Positions 23,948 to 31,603 of a DNA stretch of 38,638 nt are shown here, one piece after another. A model generated the notes under the pieces. The model saw only the letters and a program-made list of their open reading frames with translations. It ran no database searches and was not told the origin of the DNA. The stretch is taken from NCBI GenBank assembly GCA_019750255.1, contig JAIEOU010000011.1, positions 1 to 38,638 on the forward strand, given 5' to 3'. The position numbers and the translations under genes were made by a program. The DNA is from Patescibacteria group bacterium (GTDB lineage: Bacteria; Patescibacteriota; Minisyncoccia; Phycocordibacterales; UBA918). Numbering within the stretch: position 1 is the first letter of the stretch; every line of letters begins with the position of its first letter.

Positions 23948-25153
23948 TTACGGTGTGGCTGAAAGTACTAATGTGATTACGCGCTCTTGTCCTTGCGATA
24001 AAATCGTTAATGAAATGGATTGTCCTACCTTCTTCCCGCGCAATATGGTTGCCAGGTCACGCCCTCGTAAATCTTCGCCGTCAATGTTCAGAATAATATC
24101 GTTCTCACGCAGACCTGCACGATCCGCCGGTGACCCAGGCATCACGGCCAACGCTTCTGGCCGCTCTCCCCGCGCCACCAGTGCTCCATAGTCAACGGAA
24201 AGGTTATTCACTTCCTGCAATTCCTGGCTTACTGTCACGTATCGTACTCCTAAAAAAGGCCTCACGATAGCACCGGTTTCTTTGACAGACTCGACGACGT
24301 CGCGCACCACATGCGCCGGCAGAGCGAAGGCAATATTATCTGCTCCCCGGGACGTTGCGACATTTACACCCACCACCTCCCCCGCCAGATTGAGTAGCGG
24401 ACCGCCTGAATTGCCCGGATTAATCGCAGCATCTGTCTGTATTACTTCACTAAGAGCCTCGCTTTCGCCAAAGCCATCAGTCGCCACAATTGAACGCGAA
24501 AGTCCTGAGACGACGCCCACTGATACCGAATTTTGAAACTCAGCCAAAGCATTACCAATCGCAACGACACTCTCACCTAAGCGGAGCGAAGTCGAGTCAC
24601 CAAAAATGAGCGGCTCTAGGTATACATTAGCCGGTAACTCACTAATTTTAAGTATCGCGATGTCGAGCTGCGTATCAAGCGCAAGTACTTCTACCGGGTA
24701 ACTCTCACCACTCGTCGTAATTACCGAGTAGCGAGCTTCAGTGTCATTAACCACATGGCGGTTGGTAACAACCATTCCATCACTCGACACGATAAAGCCC
24801 GACCCCCCTCCTACTTCCTGTTCTTCAACTCCATTCTCCCGCACCCGTGGGATTGCAAATCCTCCACCCCATCCGCCCCAGGGATTAAATTCTTCGTAGT
24901 ATCGCTCATAGACGGGGACATCTTTTGTGACCACAATCGACACAACAGAATCATTAACACGAGACACCATATCCGGAATAATCGTAGCTGACCCTACTTC
25001 TCCTGTTAGCACTTGTGTTTGCGCACTTGTCGCGACGGGTAATAGTGGCGTGAGTACAGTTGGGTTTGAAAAAACTATACCGAACAGCACGACTAGTACC
25101 ACTAATGCCCCCGCAATACCCCCACACAACACATAAAAAAGCTTTGCAAGCAT
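23948..25153 (-). CDS. HtrA/DegP-like trypsin-type serine protease with PDZ domain
   Basis: 401 residues from the ATG at 25153 (a GTG two codons earlier is possible). It has an N-terminal membrane anchor (about 7-30). The trypsin-like domain carries the catalytic triad His133 (VVTNRHVVN), Asp164 (QLDIAIL) and Ser249 (NPGNSGGPLL). One C-terminal PDZ domain (about 290-395) contains GSPADRAGLRENDIILNIDG. HtrA proteases degrade or chaperone misfolded extracytoplasmic proteins. A Gly/Trp-rich insert (NPWGGWGGGF) occupies loop LA. It has one PDZ rather than the two of DegP, as in DegS or Gram-positive HtrA. Confidence 0.95.
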   Translation of the reverse strand: MLAKLFYVLCGGIAGALVVLVVLFGIVFSNPTVLTPLLPVATSAQTQVLTGEVGSATIIPDMVSRVNDSVVSIVVTKDVPVYERYYEEFNPWGGWGGGFAIPRVRENGVEEQEVGGGSGFIVSSDGMVVTNRHVVNDTEARYSVITTSGESYPVEVLALDTQLDIAILKISELPANVYLEPLIFGDSTSLRLGESVVAIGNALAEFQNSVSVGVVSGLSRSIVATDGFGESEALSEVIQTDAAINPGNSGGPLLNLAGEVVGVNVATSRGADNIAFALPAHVVRDVVESVKETGAIVRPFLGVRYVTVSQELQEVNNLSVDYGALVARGERPEALAVMPGSPADRAGLRENDIILNIDGEDLRGRDLATILRGKKVGQSISLTILSQGQERVITLVLSATP

Positions 25154-25187
25154 AGGCACGAATATTTTCTAAACGCTATACCCTCTG

Positions 25188-26216
25188 TTACGTTTCGGGA
25201 GGAGTCTCTCTTTCAAACAATAATCTTCCCCGCTCCCACATTTCAGGGTGACCGCGCAGCTTTAGCCAATACCACCATTCCCCACCCCATAAGTATTGTT
25301 TGTCGTAGCGAGTGTCTCTGGCGTAGGCCAAAATATCATTAAACTTATGCACGTCCATCCGTGTGAACTGAAGGTCAATAGACGTCTCTATCACAGGTGC
25401 AATGAGCCACGGCTCAGCTGAAAGCTCAATGAGAACGGTCGGCTTTTTGCCATATACCAACGAAATGAGCTTTTCCTTCACGCGATACGCAAAGGGCGGG
25501 AGTATAGTGCGGAATTGGCCGAGTTCAGGATTCCAGAAATAAACGTAGACACTGGTGCCAAACAGATCACCACGCTGATATGCCCCCTTCCACGTCCCAA
25601 GATTGCCGCTGTCCGTCACCAAAATTGGTCGTGACGGGTCAAGCTCGCGAACAAGCGCAATTTCAGCATCCAGCAACGCCTCATCGAGTTCTCCGCAGTG
25701 CTCAAATGCAAACACTCGAAGATATGGTTCGTTTTCCACTTGCCATGTCTTAACAGCCGGACTGTTCTTGTAGCGATTTACCACGACCTCGATATAGGCA
25801 AGAAGCTGTTCGCGCTGCAGCTCCGAAGTCTGGCCACGCACCCACAGAGGAATATGACATTCTGGCCAGCGCGGTAGACGCCGCCCGACAGCCAACACAA
25901 CTTCTGCCCCCACTTCTTCAGCGCGACGGATTTGATAGTCGAGCTCCTCAAAATTGTAGTCCTCATCTTCTGGCTCTACCATTGGCCAATGTGCAGCCAG
26001 TCGTAGATGACGTATTTTTAGATCATCAAGTTGCGCATCATAGGCCTCTCGCCAGTTGAGCCCAAGTTCCCGAGCGTACGGTGTACTAAATGACATACCG
26101 TAGGTAACGGTAGGAGGCACGGGCTTGTAAGCAAGGAAATAACCCAGAGCCAAAGAAAGCAAAAGGAGGACCAGGAGGACGAGTGTGATTTTTTTTAAAC
26201 GAGACATAGCTACCAT
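25188..26216 (-). CDS. secreted/anchored clan GH-A glycoside hydrolase, cellulase-like
   Basis: A 342-residue protein with an N-terminal membrane helix (about 9-29) and a (beta/alpha)8 hydrolase domain. TWQVENEPYLRVFAF gives the NEP acid/base Glu (163), and TVLIELSAEPW gives the nucleophile candidates Glu264 or Glu268. HLRLAAHWPMVEPEDEDYNF is the usual early strand of GH5/GH39/GH42-type enzymes. The exact family and substrate are uncertain. Its start overlaps the EamA gene's stop by 7 nt (ATGGTAG), implying coupled translation; an ATG at 26207 is an alternative. Together with GH1 and the permease-like protein it forms a carbohydrate cluster. Confidence 0.75.
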   Translation of the reverse strand: MVAMSRLKKITLVLLVLLLLSLALGYFLAYKPVPPTVTYGMSFSTPYARELGLNWREAYDAQLDDLKIRHLRLAAHWPMVEPEDEDYNFEELDYQIRRAEEVGAEVVLAVGRRLPRWPECHIPLWVRGQTSELQREQLLAYIEVVVNRYKNSPAVKTWQVENEPYLRVFAFEHCGELDEALLDAEIALVRELDPSRPILVTDSGNLGTWKGAYQRGDLFGTSVYVYFWNPELGQFRTILPPFAYRVKEKLISLVYGKKPTVLIELSAEPWLIAPVIETSIDLQFTRMDVHKFNDILAYARDTRYDKQYLWGGEWWYWLKLRGHPEMWERGRLLFERETPPET

Positions 26217-27148
26217 GTGACAAATAAAGTTACGTATCCAACAGCTATCAAAACGACATACGCAACCTGACGCAAAACAACGCTCGGGCGAGTCTCATGC
26301 ACGGCAGCACTGTCAGGTATTGCTGCCCCGAGAAAGACTGTAATTATAAAAATAAACACAAACTTAAGCCCATCGAGCGCTTGAACTACTGCCACGTCCC
26401 CCCAATCAGTGGCCTTTAAGAGCAAAAAGGCGGCCGCCCCAGCGAGCATCTTCGCCAGAATTACAATTGCCCCAGTTTTCTTAGTCGTTGTCTTGGTCTG
26501 TTCTTTAATTTTTCCCAGATAATTAGGAACAAGTAAGAGCGACAGCGTAAACAGGAGCAATCCTACCCGTGACCAAAAAAACCCATCATCAAAACTTGTT
26601 TCTTCAAACAGTCCCTTCATAGTTATAAAGTGGAGCGCAAAGAAAATTCCACTATGGATTACCTGCATTACAGTATCGGTGCGCGGTAGGTTTTGTGCTA
26701 CCAGAAGCGTACCGAGCGAAAGCACGACGATTCCAATGATGTAATTACTGGACAGTCCCGTACCTAAAAAAAGGTACGTCATACCAAAGGAAGCGATGGC
26801 GGAAATAGAACCAATTACTGGCATCACATTAACCGCCTCTGCCCTTTTTAGTGCATCATACATCGATACCAGGGCCATAAAAAAGGTATACGCCGCCAGG
26901 AATGACATGCCCACAACCTGGATGCTGGGCTGCTCGACATTCGCTAGATGAGGAAATCCGATAGACGACAGCCCCGGTAAGAACCCAATGACATATATCA
27001 CTAACCAAAAACCTGTAAGGAGGCAGGAGTAAAAGGCATACACAAACGGACGCGGAAGCGCCTTCTCGTCTGTGACGATGTACTTATCAATGATGGCAAC
27101 GATGGCGTTTAAGAGCTGCCCACCGGTCGCCAAGAGAATCCAGGCCAT
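26210..27148 (-). CDS. EamA/DMT-superfamily transporter-like membrane protein
   Basis: A 312-residue protein with about ten membrane helices arranged as two repeats, as in drug/metabolite transporters. Helix 1 (MAWILLATGGQLLNAIVAII) and helix 4-5 (NVMPVIGSISAIASFGMTYLFLG) fit the EamA pattern, with a charged loop KIKEQTKTTTKKTG between the halves. The substrate is unknown; its position between two glycoside hydrolases (6-nt gap on one side, overlap on the other) suggests a sugar or glycan-related cargo. Confidence 0.75.
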   Translation of the reverse strand: MAWILLATGGQLLNAIVAIIDKYIVTDEKALPRPFVYAFYSCLLTGFWLVIYVIGFLPGLSSIGFPHLANVEQPSIQVVGMSFLAAYTFFMALVSMYDALKRAEAVNVMPVIGSISAIASFGMTYLFLGTGLSSNYIIGIVVLSLGTLLVAQNLPRTDTVMQVIHSGIFFALHFITMKGLFEETSFDDGFFWSRVGLLLFTLSLLLVPNYLGKIKEQTKTTTKKTGAIVILAKMLAGAAAFLLLKATDWGDVAVVQALDGLKFVFIFIITVFLGAAIPDSAAVHETRPSVVLRQVAYVVLIAVGYVTLFVTW

Positions 27149-27154
27149 GTAGGC

Positions 27155-28378
27155 CTATTCTACCACCCGGTTTTCTTCACAGATTTTCTTATACACGTAC
27201 GCACTTGGGCGAATTGATCGCTCGAGTGTCTCGTAGTTAACCTCCACTAGACCGAAGCGTTTTTTAAATCCGAGTGCCCATTCGTAATTATCGAGGAGCG
27301 ACCAGTACATGTGACTGCGAACCTCTGCACCGTCCTGAATCGCCCTCCACGTTCCGTAGACCTGTTTTTTTATATACTCCGCACGGTCACTGTCGTCCTC
27401 GTCTGCTACACCACCCTCAGATACAAACAACGGCTTTTTGTATCTCGCCAACATCATGAGTGCGTCATATATATATTCAGGAGCAAAGTTCCAGTCCATG
27501 TCAGTTTTCTTCCATGAACGACCGTCTCCGAACTGTGTATAGAAGTAGTAGTTGAGACCAACCGAGTCGCAGTGTTTATGGATTCGCTTCATCAGACAGT
27601 GTGTCCACAGGTAATTAGCAAGCAGTGCTTTTATTTTATTAAAAGGGTTGCCATTGGCTGCAAAAACAATTACGTGCGCGACATGACTCACCTCTGTCTG
27701 TGGTGACACCACTTTAATGGCACGGTACGCAGCGTTATGTGCGAGTGCCAAGTTCTTCATGACTCGAAAATACATAAACACAGGTGACAGGCCCCAACTA
27801 GGTTTAGCTTCATACTGTCGTCCGGAATTGGTGATCGATACACGGTCAGTGAGCGTAAAGCGCTTAAATGGCGGCCAACTTCCTCGCAGCCACCCGTTGC
27901 TCGCAAATACAGCCGCCTCATTCATGGTTGAGAAGTGTTCACAAAGATCACCCAGCTTCAGAACAACATAGGAGCAATAGCGAGCAAAGATTTCCGATGA
28001 ATTCTTCTGCTCAAAGCCTCCTTGCTCGGTAAACCACACAGGCTGGGTGAAATGCCACAGCGTAACGTACGGGGTAATTCCCCTGGTGTGGAGCGCTGTA
28101 AGTACAGCTCGGTAATGAAGAATTGCATTTTCATCAAACTGCCCCGCTATGGGTTCAATGCGTGCCCACTCCACCGAGAAGCGGTGCGCCGTATGCCCGA
28201 GGGACTGAGCGATATCAAAATCAGCTTCGAAACGGTTATAGTGGTCGCAGGCTTGGCCGCAGGGTGGTACCAAGCCATCACGTGCAGCTTCGGCCCAATC
28301 GCAATTATCAATACCGCCTTCTACTTGGTAAGAAGCAGTTGCTGCTCCCCACTTAAATCCTTCCGGGAAAGTTTTCAT
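27155..28378 (-). CDS. glycoside hydrolase family 1 (beta-glucosidase-like)
   Basis: A 407-residue GH1 protein with the N-terminal signature FPEGFKWGAATASYQVEGG, HRFSVEWARIEP, LWHFTQPVW and MYWSLLDNYEWALGFKKRFGL. The acid/base motif is NEA (153-155, Glu154) instead of the usual NEP, and the nucleophile motif is VSEGG (Glu321) instead of TENG. Both catalytic Glu are therefore kept with altered neighbours, seen in some divergent GH1 groups. There is no signal peptide, so it is likely cytoplasmic. It would cleave beta-linked glucosides or galactosides. It is slightly shorter than typical (about 440-470). The 13-codon near-copy of its 5' end lies just upstream. Confidence 0.88.
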   Translation of the reverse strand: MKTFPEGFKWGAATASYQVEGGIDNCDWAEAARDGLVPPCGQACDHYNRFEADFDIAQSLGHTAHRFSVEWARIEPIAGQFDENAILHYRAVLTALHTRGITPYVTLWHFTQPVWFTEQGGFEQKNSSEIFARYCSYVVLKLGDLCEHFSTMNEAAVFASNGWLRGSWPPFKRFTLTDRVSITNSGRQYEAKPSWGLSPVFMYFRVMKNLALAHNAAYRAIKVVSPQTEVSHVAHVIVFAANGNPFNKIKALLANYLWTHCLMKRIHKHCDSVGLNYYFYTQFGDGRSWKKTDMDWNFAPEYIYDALMMLARYKKPLFVSEGGVADEDDSDRAEYIKKQVYGTWRAIQDGAEVRSHMYWSLLDNYEWALGFKKRFGLVEVNYETLERSIRPSAYVYKKICEENRVVE

Positions 28379-28388
28379 AAATATACTA

Positions 28389-28529
28389 TTAGCTGTTCCT
28401 TACAGGAACGGTACACCTTGTCGATATTTTAGTTCGCAAAGCTCCTAAAAATATCTGGCAAGGTCTTGGGAAAGCCTCCCAGGCTTTCTCACCCCACTTA
28501 AATCCTTCAGGAAATGTCTTGTCTGTCAT
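28389..28529 (-). pseudogene. truncated GH1 5'-end duplicate (46-codon frame)
   Basis: The frame begins MTDKTFPEGFKWGEKAW and matches the first dozen residues of the neighbouring GH1 gene (MKTFPEGFKWGAAT), also at nucleotide level (GAAGGATTTAAGTGGGG is identical). It then diverges and stops 10 nt before the real GH1 start. It has its own TATACT box (28536-28541), 6 nt before its ATG. It is either the remnant of a deleted GH1 paralogue or a transcribed leader frame in front of GH1. Two hairpins lie inside it: GAAAGCCT/AGGCTTTC and GTTCCT/AGGAAC. Confidence 0.55.
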
Positions 28530-28580
28530 AGGGAAAGTATAACAGAAGCGCCATATACAAGAATGGAATTGGGCGGCCAG

Positions 28581-29411
28581 TTAAAGCGTAGTTTGAAGAC
28601 TCGACAGCAAGCTAACCGGAGCACCAGAGAAACAATGCAGTATATGCTCACGCTCGGTAGAGAGGAAGTAGCGGTACATGCCCCCCACCATAATCCCCCC
28701 ACACGCATCCGTTTTAGCATATGCATTCACGCCGTAAATTGGAAAGCCATCGAGCGCATAGCCAACAAGCGTTTCACTGCCAAACACAGTATATAGCGCT
28801 ACCTCATTGTTACGAATGAGTGATCCGTCGGTCGCTATCCCCACCACGTCTTGAGGTAAGCACGCCGGTGAAGGAAATGGACTAGTGCGAAGTGGCAGTT
28901 GCGCGAGGATACTATCAGTAGAGACAGGCGGCAGCGCTATCGTTCCAGTACTCATGTCTGTTGGTGTAACGGGAACCACTGACACACCCTCACGATAGAC
29001 GATGCGTGCACCCTCTACTTCTTTAAACTGCGCTCCCGCAAAACCAGCCCACACTACGTCCTCATAGCCTGCACACAGGAGCGGTGCATCTTCAACTTCC
29101 GCGACCTCTTCCTCACCTCCAGCCGTGGATTGAACGGGATCAGGAGTTACACTTGCTACCACCACCCCACCGAGTGCCGCTACTTTTGCTTTCATGCTGG
29201 CTAGGAGCGAGGGTCGATCCGGCTCTGGGGCGCTTACCACTACTGCTTCGTGTCCCTCTACCGGCGATGGTAGCTCGTCAGGCATTGATAACAACACCAT
29301 TCCCGTCTGGCCACTAGGCAGTGAAAGATCCTGAACGATAGTCGCACTGATACCTACCACTAAAAATAGTACCGTTAGGGCAAAGAGAAAAAAGTCACGT
29401 GTGCGGATCAT
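28581..29411 (-). CDS. anchored YHYH-domain protein
   Basis: 276 residues from the ATG at 29411 (an upstream TTG is less likely). It has an N-terminal membrane helix (about 5-24), then a Pro/Ser/Val-rich linker (to about 110) and a C-terminal domain. That domain has LLCAGYEDVVWAGF, DVVGIATDGSLIRN, the YHYH-type core VGYALDGFPIYG (about 220-231), and DACGG..., MYRYFLS and HILHCFSGAP. In YHYH proteins this forms a beta-fold with conserved Cys and His or Tyr; the biological role is unknown. Here the signature reads YRYF rather than YHYH. It is the first gene upstream of the GH1 cluster but has its own -10 candidate (TATTAT, 29423-29428). Confidence 0.7.
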   Translation of the reverse strand: MIRTRDFFLFALTVLFLVVGISATIVQDLSLPSGQTGMVLLSMPDELPSPVEGHEAVVVSAPEPDRPSLLASMKAKVAALGGVVVASVTPDPVQSTAGGEEEVAEVEDAPLLCAGYEDVVWAGFAGAQFKEVEGARIVYREGVSVVPVTPTDMSTGTIALPPVSTDSILAQLPLRTSPFPSPACLPQDVVGIATDGSLIRNNEVALYTVFGSETLVGYALDGFPIYGVNAYAKTDACGGIMVGGMYRYFLSTEREHILHCFSGAPVSLLSSLQTTL

Positions 29412-29435
29412 AAGGTATATACATAATAGCAAAGG

Positions 29436-29456
29436 GCGGCGAGCAATGCTCGCCGC
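29436..29456 (-). terminator. Rho-independent terminator of the acidic small gene
   Basis: GCGGCGAGC-ATT-GCTCGCCGC is a perfect 9-bp hairpin, followed on the minus strand by CCTTTGC. It separates the acidic small gene from the YHYH gene. Confidence 0.75.
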
Positions 29457-29473
29457 TCTTCCCCAGAGAAAGC

Positions 29474-29590
29474 TTATTCAGCTCCTTCTTCTTCCTCTTC
29501 GTCAGCCGCCTCAACAGCCTCCTCAACTGCTTCTGCATCTGCTTCCCCGTCTACTACTTCTTCTTCTTCACCATCAAAGAAATGAATCAT
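29474..29590 (-). CDS. very acidic small protein, 38 aa
   Basis: A short frame starting MIHFFDGEEEEVVDGEADAE, in which nearly half the residues are Glu or Asp, ending EEEEEGAE. There is no membrane helix. Support for a real gene is the perfect terminator 18 nt after its stop and the isolated position with about 120 bp of non-coding sequence upstream (29591-29709), where I see no other gene. The function is unknown; small acidic proteins of this kind may act as disordered binding partners. The low-complexity codons make chance possible. Confidence 0.5.
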   Translation of the reverse strand: MIHFFDGEEEEVVDGEADAEAVEEAVEAADEEEEEGAE

Positions 29591-29709
29591 AAATTTAAAT
29601 TATTGGCTGCCAATCAAGCGTCGGGCAAGAGTATACACTAGCCTGAAAGACAATCGCAACTATACCACAAAAGCGCTAATACGGCTAAATCCAACGTGTA
29701 CAGTACGGT

Positions 29710-30396
29710 TTATAGCCCGAAACGAACAGCGGCGGGGGGTGTGGCTACCTCGTCAGTCGTGCTAGCCATACCGTAGCTCGGGTCTACAGCGCGAGCGATT
29801 TGCTCGTAAAAATCCTCGTAGGTTTCAATTTCCATACGTACTCCGTTGAGGAAGAAGGTTGGCGTGCCGGTAATCTGCGCTGCCATAGCATCGGCGGCGT
29901 CAGCCTTCACCTCGTCACGCAAAAGTGAAGAGCGCATATGACGACCAAACTGATCAACGTCGAGACCTAACTCGTCAGCGTAGCGCATAAAAAATGCGGT
30001 AGGATTGGGACCTCGACTCCATACTGCCTGTTCAGCAAACAGTTTGTCATGGTACTCAAAGAATTTGCCCTGCTGTCCGGCCGCCTCAGCAGCGCGTGCT
30101 GCAGGCTCAGCAAATGGGTGAATAGCTGTAAGTGGAAAATGCTTGTACTCAAACGCTACATCATCGCCAAATTCGTTAAGCACATCTTGAATAACCGGCT
30201 GGAAGGCATTACACGCTGGGCACTGGAAGTCACTGTATTCAAGAAGCGTGACAGTCGCACCTTCTCCGCCTTTAATATGGCGCGTACCCGTCTCAACTCC
30301 GACATTATTCTTCTCAGCAGCATACCCCGAATACCACACTGACCCGCCGACCAAGACCACTACTATGATCCCGATAATTACCCATGGATTTTTCAT
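29710..30396 (-). CDS. DsbA-family thiol:disulfide oxidoreductase, membrane-anchored
   Basis: A 228-residue protein with an N-terminal membrane anchor (5-25) and a thioredoxin fold. The active site is CPAC (59-62) in EYSDFQCPACNAF, an alpha-helical insert follows, and GTPTFFLNG holds the cis-Pro. This matches DsbA/BdbD-like (Thioredoxin_4) proteins that form or isomerise disulfides outside the membrane. CPR bacteria commonly encode one together with VKOR; no VKOR is visible here. It is divergent from the methyltransferase gene, sharing an 80-bp promoter region. Confidence 0.92.
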   Translation of the reverse strand: MKNPWVIIGIIVVVLVGGSVWYSGYAAEKNNVGVETGTRHIKGGEGATVTLLEYSDFQCPACNAFQPVIQDVLNEFGDDVAFEYKHFPLTAIHPFAEPAARAAEAAGQQGKFFEYHDKLFAEQAVWSRGPNPTAFFMRYADELGLDVDQFGRHMRSSLLRDEVKADAADAMAAQITGTPTFFLNGVRMEIETYEDFYEQIARAVDPSYGMASTTDEVATPPAAVRFGL

Positions 30397-30476
30397 ATGT
30401 TGACCAGTGTAACACAGCCACTATGTGGCCTCGTAAGTTGCGAAAAGGTATTTTCTGTGGTATATTCATCAGACCT

Positions 30477-31217
30477 ATGGCGATGAAACCAAACTTCGTG
30501 CGAAAGAAAAAGCACCAGCGCCACGGAGCGGCGTTTTGGGATAGTGAATACGCTAATCCTGAACATCTCGCTCTTTCTAACAACCCAAGTGAGGACCTAG
30601 AAAAGTTTACACGCTGGCTCGACCGTGGCGAATACGCCGGAATTCTCACTCAAGATCAAACGGTCGCCGACTTTGGCTGTGGTAACGGCCGACACTTGGT
30701 ATTCCTTGCAAAAACCTTTGGTATGCGTGGGGTAGGTTACGATGTATCCCAAGCGGGTATCGCACAGGCCAAGAAGCTTTCTCAGGGTCTCCCCATTAAG
30801 TACGAAGCGCGCACCATTGCCGGGACCTATCCTTCCCTTCCAGACACCTCCCAATCACTCGCGCTTGATATGATGACATCACACTACTTAACCGCTCCCG
30901 AGCGGACACTCCTTCGTGATGAAATTTTCCGAGTACTGAAGCCAGGGGGCTACTTGTTTATGAAAACCTTTTTACGTGATGGAGACCTCCACAGCGAGCG
31001 CCTACTTAAAGATGTGCCTGGAAAAGAACTAGGCAGTTACATCCACCCCGTTATCGGTGTACCTGAGTATGTCTACACCGAAGAAGAACTAGTGCTATTT
31101 TTACGAGAGCGGTTTTTAGTACAGAAAATCTACCGATCTCATAAGCACTCTTTCAAGGGCCGGGCACGGAAGCGCCGAACTATCACTATCTACGCTCAGA
31201 AAGACCCCTACGCCTAA
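30477..31217 (+). CDS. class I SAM-dependent methyltransferase
   Basis: 246 residues from the ATG at 30477. The frame is open to 30384, but the extended -10 TGG-TATATT (30461-30466) sits 10 nt before this ATG. The basic start MAMKPNFVRKKKHQRHG is followed by motif I VADFGCGNGRHLVFL (about 62-76), VGYDVSQAGIAQAKK (motif II acidic residue), SLALDMMTSHYL and FRVLKPGGYLFMKTF. The C-terminus is rich in Arg/Lys (HKHSFKGRARKRRTITIYA), suggesting an anionic substrate such as RNA or lipid. The substrate is not identifiable. It is followed by the dgkA-like gene on the same strand. Confidence 0.85.
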   Translation: MAMKPNFVRKKKHQRHGAAFWDSEYANPEHLALSNNPSEDLEKFTRWLDRGEYAGILTQDQTVADFGCGNGRHLVFLAKTFGMRGVGYDVSQAGIAQAKKLSQGLPIKYEARTIAGTYPSLPDTSQSLALDMMTSHYLTAPERTLLRDEIFRVLKPGGYLFMKTFLRDGDLHSERLLKDVPGKELGSYIHPVIGVPEYVYTEEELVLFLRERFLVQKIYRSHKHSFKGRARKRRTITIYAQKDPYA

Positions 31218-31237
31218 CGTACCTGATATAATTGGGC

Positions 31238-31603
31238 ATGCTTCTTCGCAACCTACGTCGCTTTCCGCACGCTCTTCGCGGTCTCTTCTCTGCTCTCGCT
31301 AATGATTTCAGTTTTAAGACGCAAGTACTAGGGGGCTTACTTTCAGCCGGGCTCGTCATCTGGTTAGCCGCCCCACTCTCACTCACGGAATACCATTTTC
31401 TAGGACTTGGACTCGCACTCATATTTATAACCGAACTACAGAACTCGAGCGTCGAAGCGGCTATGGACCACCTCCATCCGGACAACCATAGCGCCATCGG
31501 GCTCACTAAGGATTTAGCTGCAGCGACAGTATTAATAGCGGGAATTTTCTATGCTGTTACCATCCTGCTAATTCTGCTGCCCCGCTTCCTCTCCATGCAT
31601 TAA
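31238..31603 (+). CDS. diacylglycerol/undecaprenol kinase (DgkA type)
   Basis: A 121-residue membrane protein from the ATG at 31238. The family motif ELQNSSVEAAMDHLHP (about residues 66-81, normally E.lNtaiE..vD) holds the catalytic and metal Glu residues. Three membrane helices flank it (about 33-48, 50-66 and 93-114). It phosphorylates diacylglycerol or undecaprenol, feeding lipid-carrier recycling for cell-wall synthesis. An extended -10 TGA-TATAAT (31227-31232) ends 5 nt before the ATG, so it is probably leaderless. Its TAA overlaps the TAA of the convergent MgtE-like gene in the sequence TTAA. Confidence 0.88.
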   Translation: MLLRNLRRFPHALRGLFSALANDFSFKTQVLGGLLSAGLVIWLAAPLSLTEYHFLGLGLALIFITELQNSSVEAAMDHLHPDNHSAIGLTKDLAAATVLIAGIFYAVTILLILLPRFLSMH

